The notes below the pieces were generated by a model. It did not search any database, was not told the DNA's origin, and worked only from the letters and a program-made list of their open reading frames with translations. Made by a program: the position numbers and the translations under genes. A stretch of DNA of 64,000 bases from Clostridium tunisiense TJ (GTDB lineage Bacteria; Bacillota; Clostridia; Clostridiales; Clostridiaceae): NCBI RefSeq assembly GCF_000300195.1, contig NZ_AMQH01000011.1, positions 186,001 through 250,000 on the forward strand, in the 5' to 3' direction. Shown here in pieces: positions 1 through 7,954 of this stretch; position 1 is the first letter of the stretch, and the number at the start of each line of letters is the position of its first letter.

Positions 1-20
1 ATTTTGAAAGTCTAAAGGCT

Positions 21-803
21 CTAGCTTTTCTCAGGTTTTTGAGCAAGAAATAATTCTACTGTATCCTTGATAATTATTTCATTTCCCGATTCCTCAATTG
101 CCGATTTTATCCTGTGAAAAAGCTGAGACTTTATTGTTTCTTCTAAGGCTATGTGATTTGAATAAGTATTAAGTAATTCTATATATTCAACTCCAGTCAT
201 TTTCCTCATATTATGGTATAGCTTAAACTCAGCATTAATAAAACCATATTCCTCTATTTTGCTTATACTTGAATATCTTGGTTTGTCTTGGTTATTGGAT
301 GCCTCAATACTCCACTGTGGTAAAAGCTCTTTATAAATAGCTTGAATTTTTTTATGTACTGGATTATCCTCGTGATTTGGTGATGGTTTATTCCAAAATA
401 AAGCAATTGTACCTCCACTTTTTATTACTTTATAAGCCTTTTTATACCCATACTCTTCTGGTATCCAATGAAAGGCAGTAGCAGAATATAACATATCAAA
501 CTTATTCTCTTCACAGTCATAATCTTCAAAGGCACATTGAATAACATTAAAGTTGTCATAAGCTTTAAACTTTTCTCTTGTATAAGAAGCAAGATTTTCC
601 CCTAGTTCAACTGCAGTTACCTTACAATTTGCCTTTAAAAAAGGTTCTGTTGCTTGACCTGTTCCGCAGCCTATTTCTATAAGAGACTTACCCTTAGTGA
701 TTTTGCCATATTCCATTATATCCTTGTATATTTCCGTTCCATAACTTGGACGTCTCTTTTCATAAGTTAAGACTGCCTCATCAAAGGTATATTTTAACTC
801 CAT
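21..803 (-). CDS. Class I SAM-dependent methyltransferase
   Basis: Predicted soluble methyltransferase that moves the methyl group of S-adenosylmethionine to an unknown substrate. Motif I is clear (LIEIGCGTGQATEPF), followed by the acidic strand-2 end (VTAVELG) and a motif IV-like LYSATAFHWI, the layout of the UbiE/Tam-like group. The frame is open to 845, but the start at 803 is preferred because AAGGAGA lies 7 bases upstream of that ATG while the upper ATG has no ribosome site; this gives 260 residues. It is monocistronic with respect to the phosphoesterase gene upstream (73-base gap). The substrate cannot be read from the sequence. Confidence 0.85.
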   Translation of the reverse strand: MELKYTFDEAVLTYEKRRPSYGTEIYKDIMEYGKITKGKSLIEIGCGTGQATEPFLKANCKVTAVELGENLASYTREKFKAYDNFNVIQCAFEDYDCEENKFDMLYSATAFHWIPEEYGYKKAYKVIKSGGTIALFWNKPSPNHEDNPVHKKIQAIYKELLPQWSIEASNNQDKPRYSSISKIEEYGFINAEFKLYHNMRKMTGVEYIELLNTYSNHIALEETIKSQLFHRIKSAIEESGNEIIIKDTVELFLAQKPEKS

Positions 804-876
804 ATAATCTTCTCCTTCACAATAATTTTTCAGTATTTTGTCCATAAAAGAAATTTATAAATTCCTCTATTTATCT

Positions 877-1788
877 CTAGTCTATCTTTAAGGATGTTAC
901 TACAGGTAGTACAGAGCGACCATTCCACCTATCACCAAGTCCCAGTTCCCCTGGAGAATCATTCTGGTAATGTCCATTAATACCTTCAATATTAATACCA
1001 CCATTTTCAGTAATTGTGATACTAGCATATAGTTCATCTTTATATAGAACTAAGTCTTTTATAAAGGGATACTGCTGGTGAATTTCTTCTGAATAAGAAA
1101 AATGCTCATGTTCAGGTCCAACCCAAATATAAGACATAGAATTAAGCCCAAAATAATAGGTTTGTCCAATTTTCTCAAGTGAATCTCCATGGTCATGTCC
1201 ATTAATGCATAAAAGTACCTTTCTTCCTCTATCATTTATCCTATTAATTAAAGCTTTTACTTCAGCCTTGTTATGTACCCCTCTTTTAGCAAACTCATTT
1301 TCAAAACTATGATGGGAGAAAATCACATAATAATCACTACTATCAGTCAATTCATTTTCTAACCATTTTAATTGTTCCTCAGGAAGAACTGGATAAGCAT
1401 CTTTTGTTTTGTTATAATTTCTCTTATAATATGGTTCATATCCCTCATCAGTTTTTATAAAACAGGTATCTAGTACAATAAATTTAAAATTGCCCTTTTT
1501 AAAGGAGTAGTAACTATTGTCCAGGTTTAAAAACTTCATCACATCTTTTCTTGGAACCGCATCAGAATCATGATTCCCTATGACATGATAAACAGGCTTT
1601 CCAATATCTAAAAGCATATGCAGTAAAAATTTATTTTCCTCTTTTGGTACACAGAAATCTCCAAGTTGAATAACAAAATCCAGCTGCTTATCTTTTACCT
1701 TAGTTATAAAATTTGGGAGCTTCTCAGCTCCATCATGAATATGGTCATAGTGTAAGTCAGCAAATACTGCAAATTTAACCTTTTCCAT
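877..1788 (-). CDS. Calcineurin-like metallophosphoesterase
   Basis: Predicted cytoplasmic metal-dependent phosphohydrolase of 303 residues. All signature blocks of the calcineurin-like fold are visible in order: FADLHYD near residue 8, GDFCVP, IGNHDSD, SHHSFEN and NGHDHGD, which supply the Asp, His and Asn ligands of a dinuclear metal centre. There is no signal peptide or membrane segment. The ribosome site is a weak GGGG run. A promoter-like repeat motif found upstream of other genes here lies about 80 bases upstream (1871-1905). The natural substrate is unknown; members of this group act on cyclic nucleotides, nucleotides or phosphoesters. Confidence 0.85.
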   Translation of the reverse strand: MEKVKFAVFADLHYDHIHDGAEKLPNFITKVKDKQLDFVIQLGDFCVPKEENKFLLHMLLDIGKPVYHVIGNHDSDAVPRKDVMKFLNLDNSYYSFKKGNFKFIVLDTCFIKTDEGYEPYYKRNYNKTKDAYPVLPEEQLKWLENELTDSSDYYVIFSHHSFENEFAKRGVHNKAEVKALINRINDRGRKVLLCINGHDHGDSLEKIGQTYYFGLNSMSYIWVGPEHEHFSYSEEIHQQYPFIKDLVLYKDELYASITITENGGINIEGINGHYQNDSPGELGLGDRWNGRSVLPVVTSLKID

Positions 1789-1975
1789 TCATTTACCCCA
1801 AATCCTTTTTTAGTTTACTATACTTCTAAATAATACTTAAAATTCTATTATACACCAATGTATCTCTATTTTACCATATTATTACTTGTATTTTATACCA
1901 CTTATTTCTTAAATTTACACTTAAGAACCGTCTATTAAATTATAAGTTTGTTTGAAAAATTGTTTACCTTTATGC

Positions 1976-2010
1976 AAAAAGCCTGTAGACTTTTTTACGC
2001 CCTACAGACC
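1976..2010 (-). terminator. Intrinsic terminator of the nucleotidyltransferase gene
   Basis: Read on the minus strand, GTCTGTAG pairs with CTACAGGC around a loop of about 13 bases and is followed directly by TTTTT. It sits 70 bases past the stop of the gene ending at 2081. Confidence 0.7.
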
Positions 2011-2080
2011 TTAATCTCAATATATACTTAACATGGATATTTAACCTTAAATTTTTCTTAATTAGTTACTAAAAACTTTG

Positions 2081-2848
2081 TTATTTTACCATTGAAATTT
2101 CCTTCTCTAGGACATCAGCAAATCTTTGAATATAAGGTCCAAGCCCTTCTAGCCATTTTATAACTTCCTCATGATCTTTATACTTACTTGGCTCTTCCCT
2201 AATCCTTATAGTCTTCTCCATGACCTCAATGTCTTCAATTAGGTTGTTATCCAAAGCCCACTTCCCTGCTTTAGTTTTAGAAATGATTTTACCTGTCCTA
2301 AGGGTATAAATACATCTTGCAATATCTAAAAGCCACCCAGCAGAATACAGTCTTTTATCTGTTTTGGCTCCAAATCTTCTTATTGTATCATAATGTTTTA
2401 TCACAGCTTCCAGGACTTCTTCTTTTCTTGGATAGGTAAAATTGTGCCTTAGTTCCTTACCATATAACAAATGACCCTGTTCAATTAATTCTATCATGGA
2501 AAAAGGATCAAAGCAGTATTTATTTGTTATTTTCTGACCACTAGTCCCCCAATATACCACTGTATCTGGATTATTATTAATGAATCCATCCAGTGTTAAA
2601 AATCCACCTTCAAAGGAAGGAAAGTACAAATTATTTCTATATTTCCTAGAAAGCTCTTGTCTTAAATTAAGTAATTCCTTTCCTTGAGTATCTGAAATTT
2701 CTGTTTCAGTTAAACATAATATATCAATATCACTCCACCCTAATTTAAAATCTTCAAGGACAACTGAACCATAAAGATATATTGAGGGCTTATTTTCTAG
2801 TAAAATATCCACTATGCGATTTTTAATTATTTTAATTGACTGCTGCAT
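2081..2848 (-). CDS. Aminoglycoside nucleotidyltransferase-like protein (DUF4111 type)
   Basis: Nucleotidyltransferase-fold protein of 255 residues. Near residue 25 it has YLYGSVV followed by WSDIDILCL, the GS...DxD metal-binding signature of this superfamily. The C-terminal helical part (SAGWLLDIARCIYTLRTG, then KTKAGKWAL) resembles the C-terminal domain of ANT(3'')/ANT(9) streptomycin and spectinomycin adenylyltransferases. Family knowledge suggests nucleotidyl transfer to an aminoglycoside or similar small molecule, but actual resistance is inference only. GAGGAG lies 9 bases upstream of the chosen ATG. Single-gene unit with a terminator at 1976-2010. Confidence 0.75.
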   Translation of the reverse strand: MQQSIKIIKNRIVDILLENKPSIYLYGSVVLEDFKLGWSDIDILCLTETEISDTQGKELLNLRQELSRKYRNNLYFPSFEGGFLTLDGFINNNPDTVVYWGTSGQKITNKYCFDPFSMIELIEQGHLLYGKELRHNFTYPRKEEVLEAVIKHYDTIRRFGAKTDKRLYSAGWLLDIARCIYTLRTGKIISKTKAGKWALDNNLIEDIEVMEKTIRIREEPSKYKDHEEVIKWLEGLGPYIQRFADVLEKEISMVK

Positions 2849-3015
2849 TTCTAAAACTCCTCATTTTAATAATAATCATATGAAACTAATATGCTCCTGC
2901 TCAGTTAGAAATTATAAAGGATGTAATAATAAAAATCTTCTTATCACATCCTTTAAAATAACTTCCTTAATTTATTTCACGGCAATTCAAATAATGTAGT
3001 TTAAACTACCTACTT

Positions 3016-3191
3016 AGGCATCTTCAAAAAATAAATAAGTTAGTATCCTCGTCTATTTTGAGTTATACTGCGTCAACAGAACCCTTAGATAGCCCACTAT
3101 CTAAAGAACCAGTTTCCTTGTCGGCACAAGCTTGCTTGTGAGCTCAAAATATCCTTCACATCTTTGACTTGTTATTTATTTTCAGATACCT
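3016..3191 (-). mobile_element. MITE-like element, copy 1 (176 bp)
   Basis: Short non-coding element bounded by imperfect inverted repeats (AGGCATCTTCAAAAAATAAA at the low end, AGGTATCTGAAAATAAATAA read inward from the other). Its reverse complement matches the element at 9483-9642 along the whole length, including a shared block GGGTTCTGTTGACGCAGTAT and an internal GATAG/CTATC stem in which the loop differs but pairing is kept. Both copies are flanked by TTA, a possible 3-bp target duplication. No ORF is present, so transposition would need a transposase in trans. Its last 20 bases form the 3' end of the adjacent methyltransferase gene. Confidence 0.75.
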
Positions 3192-3993
3192 TAATTACTT
3201 TTTTTCTGTATCTATAAATATCGCCGCCTGATTTACTAACATGGTAAAAGGCTTCAAATCCTCGTTTTAATAATTCTTCCTTAGGTTTTCTCTTTCTGTT
3301 ATCTTCACCAATACAATCAATTATATAACCGCCATCCTTAACAACCCTTGTTAACTCAGCAATTTCAGCATCATAATTATCCCCTACTACATGTCCAGAC
3401 ATTACAATATCAAAAGTATTATCCTCATATGGAATTTTCTCTACTGTGCCATCTAAAACTACGACATTAAGAATATTCTCAGCCTTTATTTTATCACGTA
3501 AATATTCTCGTAGTGCATCTGTTGGTTCACTGGCATAAACTCGTCTAGCCTTTTCAGCAGCAGCAAATGCAAGTCTTCCCGTACCACTTCCAATGTCTAG
3601 AACTACCTTATCCTTAAAATCAGCTAGGTCAAATAGAAAGTTCTTATCCCAATCATAGATATAATCACAGTTTTTATTCATGAGTTCAGGGTATACATAA
3701 ACTATTGATGTTTCCATTTCTCCTATAACAAAAACTTCTGCTTTACGTACCTCTTGATGAGAAAGATTTTTAGGCACTTCATGAGTTAACTTTTCAAGGA
3801 AAACTCTACTCTCAGGGCACTTATGAAAAAAGTACCATTTTACTGCTGGATTGTATTCCAGTGCTATTGCTAAATTTTTAGAAAAATCCTTATCACTTAA
3901 ATGATTTTCACACATCATTCTAATAATCCATCTATCCATAAGTAAAAACGAGTTGAAAGAAAATTCTTCTGGCTTGATCCAGTTATAATTCAT
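3172..3993 (-). CDS. Class I SAM-dependent methyltransferase with MITE-derived tail
   Basis: Methyltransferase of 273 residues with a helical N-terminal region of about 125 residues and then a Rossmann core: VVLDIGSGTGRLAF (motif I), VYASEP (acidic loop) and FDIVMSGHVVG (motif IV). GGAGGAG upstream of the ATG supports the start. The last residues (VSENK) and the stop codon are encoded by the end of the MITE at 3016-3191, so the original C-terminus was replaced. The core motifs are intact, so activity is plausible. Substrate unknown. The IS607 remnant lies just upstream and may have disturbed the original promoter. Confidence 0.8.
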   Translation of the reverse strand: MNYNWIKPEEFSFNSFLLMDRWIIRMMCENHLSDKDFSKNLAIALEYNPAVKWYFFHKCPESRVFLEKLTHEVPKNLSHQEVRKAEVFVIGEMETSIVYVYPELMNKNCDYIYDWDKNFLFDLADFKDKVVLDIGSGTGRLAFAAAEKARRVYASEPTDALREYLRDKIKAENILNVVVLDGTVEKIPYEDNTFDIVMSGHVVGDNYDAEIAELTRVVKDGGYIIDCIGEDNRKRKPKEELLKRGFEAFYHVSKSGGDIYRYRKKVIKVSENK

Positions 3994-4099
3994 ATACTAC
4001 TCCTCCATTTGTTGAGGGCTACAGCATATTCACCCGTTACATAAAATCTACTAAAGTCTACTATTTAGAGATTTTTTCCTTATTCACCGTAACCTGTTT

Positions 4100-4215
4100 T
4101 GTCATAAGACTACTCCAGTTTGTTATGTTGCTCCAAAGGCTTAAATTCCTGTGTAACGAACAGTACATATCAGCATTATCTTTTTTATTGATACTATGCT
4201 GATTCCTTGTATCTT
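4100..4215 (-). ncRNA. Candidate omega-RNA (reRNA) region of TnpB
   Basis: Known TnpB systems make their guide RNA from the 3' end of tnpB and the element's right end. Here the region directly after tnpB is non-coding and contains an 8-bp perfect stem (ATCAGCAT at 4169-4176 with ATGCTGAT at 4196-4203) that overlaps the tnpB stop, followed by further purine-rich sequence up to the likely element end. The exact boundary and the guide segment cannot be fixed by eye, so this is positional inference. Confidence 0.35.
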
Positions 4216-5339
4216 GAAAGATTTATTGATGCGTTTTTATCCCTATCGATCCTGCTATTGCATGATGGGCAGGTAAAAACTCTATCTTTAAGTTTTAAAT
4301 CTTTCTTTATTGTTCCACAACAAGAGCAGGTTTTGCTTGAAGGATAAAACCTATCTGCTTTAACAAATTCAATGCCATTAAATTTACTTTTGTATTCTAA
4401 AATACTCATAAACTTATGGAAACATTGTTCGCTAATAGCTTTTGATAAGTGTTTATTTTTAAGCATACCTTTTACATTTAAATCTTCAACAACTATTCTG
4501 CTTGGCTTGGTTTTCACTATTGCAGTTGTTGCTTGATGAATATGATTTAAACGTATATTAGAAAGCCTTCTTTGAATAAGTTTTATTTCTCTTTCCAGTT
4601 TTTTTATATTATTAGTTTTAGTGAACTTATAGTGGTTTTCACATTCCTTTCCTATTTGAATTTTACCTTTTTCATATTTTGTTGAAACTTGTCTTTGTTT
4701 TCTTTTTAATTTCTTTTTTAGTCTTTTAACTTCTTTAGTTTTATTAATATTTTTAAAGGGCTTATCTATATTTGAAACTATTGCTAACTCTTTAAGTCCA
4801 AGGTCTACACCTATTGATATACCGGTGTTTTCAGGTATAGGTTCCCTTTTCTCAACACCTACAGATATATACCAAAACTTCCCATCAAAACTTATTCTGG
4901 GATTGGTATATTTAATATCCATTGGTATCTGCTCTGCCGTCTTAATCCAACCAACCTTTTCAATCAATACTAAATTGTCTTTTACTTTTAATTTATGTGT
5001 ATCATTATAGAATGATGGTTTGCTTTTTCTTCTACTTTTAAATTTGGGTTTATCCGCTAACCCCTTAAAGAAGTTTTTATAAGCATTGCAGGCATCTTTT
5101 ACAGCCTGTTTTGCAACATTGTTAGATACTTCACTGAGCCAGTTAAGTTCGAATTTCTTTAATATGGTTAATTCTTTTCTCAAATCTCCATCTTTTATAA
5201 ACTTGTCACCATTTTTATAATTTTGTTCTTGCCTTCCAAGTGTCCAGTTATATATAAATCTTGAAGTTCCAATTGATTGCCATAATTTTTGTTCTTGCTC
5301 TACGTTAGGAATAATTCTAACTTTCTTCGCCTGTATCAT
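4194..5339 (-). CDS. tnpB: TnpB RNA-guided endonuclease (IS607-type OrfB)
   Basis: A 381-residue TnpB, a normal length for the family. It has the N-terminal wedge/REC-like helical region, a split RuvC nuclease with D179 (GVDLGLKELA), E285 (VVEDLNV) and the final Asp in IDRDKNASIN (365-370), and the inserted zinc ribbon C338/C341 with C357/C360. All residues needed for cleavage appear intact. TnpB proteins use an RNA from the element end to cut DNA and help retain or home the transposon. The start overlaps the recombinase remnant by 23 bases, the usual tnpA-tnpB overlap of IS607 elements. The partner recombinase is destroyed, so TnpB is stranded. Confidence 0.93.
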   Translation of the reverse strand: MIQAKKVRIIPNVEQEQKLWQSIGTSRFIYNWTLGRQEQNYKNGDKFIKDGDLRKELTILKKFELNWLSEVSNNVAKQAVKDACNAYKNFFKGLADKPKFKSRRKSKPSFYNDTHKLKVKDNLVLIEKVGWIKTAEQIPMDIKYTNPRISFDGKFWYISVGVEKREPIPENTGISIGVDLGLKELAIVSNIDKPFKNINKTKEVKRLKKKLKRKQRQVSTKYEKGKIQIGKECENHYKFTKTNNIKKLEREIKLIQRRLSNIRLNHIHQATTAIVKTKPSRIVVEDLNVKGMLKNKHLSKAISEQCFHKFMSILEYKSKFNGIEFVKADRFYPSSKTCSCCGTIKKDLKLKDRVFTCPSCNSRIDRDKNASINLSRYKESA

Positions 5340-5530
5340 TTTCTAATAACTCCTTAATCATTTCCTTAGCTTTATTTTCCCTCTTGATTAATTTGCTGTT
5401 CAGAATAATAAAGGTGTCCACCTTCTGTTATATGGTGTGGTTTTAATTTCCCTTCATTATTCCATAGTCTTAAAGTTTGAATACTTTTTCCTACTAACTT
5501 TGAGAATTGACCAATTGTATAATACTTCAT
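5317..5530 (-). pseudogene. tnpA: IS607-type serine recombinase tnpA, internally deleted
   Basis: From the ATG at 5530 the frame reads MKYYTIGQFSKLVGKSIQTL and on to LYYSEQQINQ, the MerR-like helix-turn-helix that opens IS607 TnpA, then stops at 5372 after 52 codons. A different frame over 5317-5382 reads RENKAKEMIKELLENDTG, which looks like the recombinase C-terminus and ends in a TAG overlapping the tnpB start. Intact TnpA proteins are about 200 residues, so the whole serine-recombinase catalytic core has been deleted with a frame change. The DNA-binding head may still be translated. The element can no longer transpose by itself. Confidence 0.8.
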
Positions 5531-5747
5531 GCTATCACCTCTTTATGCATATTATGGCAGCATAAAAATAATAATATACAAATATATTTTATTAAGTTTT
5601 AGTAGTTCTATTCAAGCTGTTGCTCTCCTCCCATTATTTATAATAGAAAATCTAACATTACACTTCATATCACTTCACCCTTTCAAAATAATATTTGTTA
5701 TCACCATAGACTTAAACAATGGAATAATAAATTATTCCTAACTTATT

Positions 5748-5888
5748 TTACCATATTATTACTTGTAATTTATACCATAAATTATCAATACTTATGCAGT
5801 TTTTTGATTATAGTTTGAAATTAATAAGAGAAGAAAACATTTCATCAAAATTAATGTTTTCTTCCCTTATTAATAGATTTAAGCTAAA
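5748..5888 (+). repeat. Direct repeat, left copy (with hairpin)
   Basis: About 140 bases that resemble 7014-7153 in the same orientation: a shared block containing TTACTTGTAATTTATACCAT, then an AT-rich stretch, then a hairpin with ATTAATGTTTTCT in the 3' arm (5821-5840 pairs with 5854-5873). The two copies flank the AraC-type gene. The hairpin probably also ends transcription of that gene. Between 5531 and 6039 I see nothing else. Confidence 0.55.
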
Positions 5889-6039
5889 TACTTAATATTT
5901 CTTATAACAAAAATTTTCATGATAGCTTACCCATGTTTTTTAGATAACATATTATTACTCTTATTCCACATTGCTTTAAAAACTTAATGGTAGCAAATTA
6001 AATAAACTTAGCTACATATTAACATTAAAGCTCCTTCTA

Positions 6040-6834
6040 TTAAGTTGTTTCAAAAAAGCGTAATCTACAGTCATCAATGGTTATGACACTGCATTCCTTT
6101 GCTCCCCATGGTTCTTCTTCAATGTCTGAAATTTGATTCCACCCATTTTCTTTAACAAACTTGTGAAAAGCTTCAATTCCTTCAATCATTAGAAATCCAG
6201 CCACATCTTTTACTGGCTCTCCTTTAAATAGATGAAACCCTCTAAATGGAGTTATGTGAGCAACCGCTACTTCATCTGGATAATCGGTGACACAACCATA
6301 GTTTCCACTCCCATCACTATACCTTGAAACCACGTCTCCATACCAGCCAAGAACTTCTTCAAACCATTTTACAGTTTTGTCCATATCTTTTGTAAAATAC
6401 ACTGGTCCATTCTCTCTAACAACATAACCTCTTTCAGCAAATTTACTCATTTTTTTAAACCTCTCTTTCTCAATAAGTTGGAAGTTTATTTTAGGATAAG
6501 CATTAAGATCAATGAAAGTATCACGAGCAGCTGAAGGAGTTACCCCATAAAGTTTACTAAAGGCACGAGAAAAAGCTGATGCGGATTCATAACCATACTT
6601 GAGCGCAATGTCAATTATTTTCAACTCACTACCTTTAATGTCATAAGCTGCAAGTGTAAGCTTTCTTTTGCGAATATACTCACCCAAGGATATGTGAGTC
6701 AAAAATGAGAATATACGTTGAAATTCCCATGTTGAGCATCCAACTAACCTAGCGGCCACATTAAAATCAATAGTTCCAGTTAAATTACTTTCTATATAGT
6801 CCATTGCAATATTCATATCCTTTTGCCAATCCAT
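6040..6834 (-). CDS. AraC-family regulator fused to a VOC (glyoxalase-like) domain
   Basis: A 264-residue fusion. Residues 1-110 form an AraC/XylS DNA-binding unit with two helix-turn-helices (FNVAARLVGCSTWEFQRIF and the signature IDIALKYGYESASAFSRAFS). After a linker, residues 135-264 read as a VOC-fold domain (VYFTKDMDKTVKWFEEVLGW, then VAGFLMIEG and CRLRFFE). More familiar fusions in this group carry a GyrI-like effector domain, so the VOC domain is probably a ligand sensor; it could also be enzymatic. It lies between two direct repeats. The likely target is unknown, since its neighbours are separate units. Confidence 0.85.
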   Translation of the reverse strand: MDWQKDMNIAMDYIESNLTGTIDFNVAARLVGCSTWEFQRIFSFLTHISLGEYIRKRKLTLAAYDIKGSELKIIDIALKYGYESASAFSRAFSKLYGVTPSAARDTFIDLNAYPKINFQLIEKERFKKMSKFAERGYVVRENGPVYFTKDMDKTVKWFEEVLGWYGDVVSRYSDGSGNYGCVTDYPDEVAVAHITPFRGFHLFKGEPVKDVAGFLMIEGIEAFHKFVKENGWNQISDIEEEPWGAKECSVITIDDCRLRFFETT

Positions 6835-7013
6835 TTTTTCACCTCCTAATCCTATTATAAAGAAACAGTTTTATTCTTACTTTGCATTTTATGTATTCTT
6901 CTGCATATTAAAAGCATAGATAATTTCTGCATGAATCTTCTAAATTAAATTATAAGCCTTCAAAAATGTGCTTTTACCTTTTACAGCACAAAGTATAACT
7001 AAGCCTAATTAAT

Positions 7014-7153
7014 TCTACCACATTTTTACTTGTAATTTATACCATAAAATTGCTATTATTTTTTATTTACTTTATCTTATTCGCCAATTTAAAAGAGAAG
7101 AAAACACACTAATAAAATTAATGTTTTCTCCTCTTTTTATAAATCAAGCTATA
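7014..7153 (+). repeat. Direct repeat, right copy (with hairpin)
   Basis: Partner of 5748-5888. It carries the same promoter-like block, then a hairpin whose arms are AAAAGAGAAGAAAACA (7091-7106) and TGTTTTCTCCTCTTTT (7122-7137). The hairpin lies 26 bases past the stop of the permease gene and probably terminates the sigma-factor operon. The remaining sequence up to the AraC-type gene start (6835-7013) shows no further gene. Confidence 0.55.
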
Positions 7154-7162
7154 AAAGTTTTT

Positions 7163-7942
7163 TTAACTTTGTGGACATGAACTTATTTCTTTTTTATATC
7201 CATACTTGTATATTAGCAATAAACCAGCTATAGTCAGAATTAAATCGTAAAGTATTGAGTTTAGTATTGGCGGTCTATAGCTTAAGTTAAACAACTTTAT
7301 AATGCTAAAGTCTATTACATTATTTAGTGAAAGCTTCTGGAAGAAAATTCCTGTAAGAAATACATAAAATGTAGGTAGTATATAAGCAATGATCTTATTA
7401 TTAAAAGCTACTGTTGCCCCAAGGATAAAAGTTGAAAAAGCAGCTACTGAAATGGATAAACATAATATTACAAAAGCTATATATCCAACTTTAGAAATAT
7501 GATATATATTTCCATAAGGTCCTAAATGAGGTATATACATTGGATCTGTATTAGCAAGTCCAAATTTTAGTATAAAGCATAACGCTAATATGATGTAGCT
7601 AACTGAAAATACAACAAAGTTTATTATTGCATTCACAGCTATCTTAACTACATAATAAGTTTTTACATTTATTACATCCAATAATTTAAATAAAAATTTT
7701 GTCTCCTTATCTTTTATTATAGATGTAGCATAAATAAATCCAACTATCACTGGTGTAAATATATATATATAAGACCTTTGATAAATTGTAACAAAATAAC
7801 TTACTCCATTAATAACCTCTAGTTCATAGACCACTTTATTTAAATAAGGTATAGATATACAAATTATAATTGCTATCATAGAAATTATAGTTTTCCATGA
7901 TAGTAAAGTCTTTTTCAGTTCTAACTTAAAATAAGCCTTCAT
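7163..7942 (-). CDS. ABC-2 type permease without a linked ATPase
   Basis: Membrane protein of 259 residues with about six hydrophobic spans and the ABC-2 permease pattern: a short cytoplasmic start (FKLELKKTLLSWKTI), one span, a loop, then paired spans. It is the third gene of the ECF sigma operon, 12 bases after the anti-sigma gene. No ATP-binding subunit is encoded next to it, so it either borrows an ATPase from elsewhere or has another membrane role. Co-transcription suggests it responds to the same envelope signal. The substrate is unknown. Confidence 0.75.
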   Translation of the reverse strand: MKAYFKLELKKTLLSWKTIISMIAIIICISIPYLNKVVYELEVINGVSYFVTIYQRSYIYIFTPVIVGFIYATSIIKDKETKFLFKLLDVINVKTYYVVKIAVNAIINFVVFSVSYIILALCFILKFGLANTDPMYIPHLGPYGNIYHISKVGYIAFVILCLSISVAAFSTFILGATVAFNNKIIAYILPTFYVFLTGIFFQKLSLNNVIDFSIIKLFNLSYRPPILNSILYDLILTIAGLLLIYKYGYKKEISSCPQS

Positions 7943-7954
7943 ATAAAACTCCCC

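Noticed and set aside
2814-2999. Small plus-strand ORF next to the nucleotidyltransferase
   Set aside because: It overlaps the real gene's start and has no ribosome site or recognisable sequence.
4825-5010. Plus-strand ORF inside tnpB
   Set aside because: Antisense shadow of a well-supported gene, without start signals or homology.
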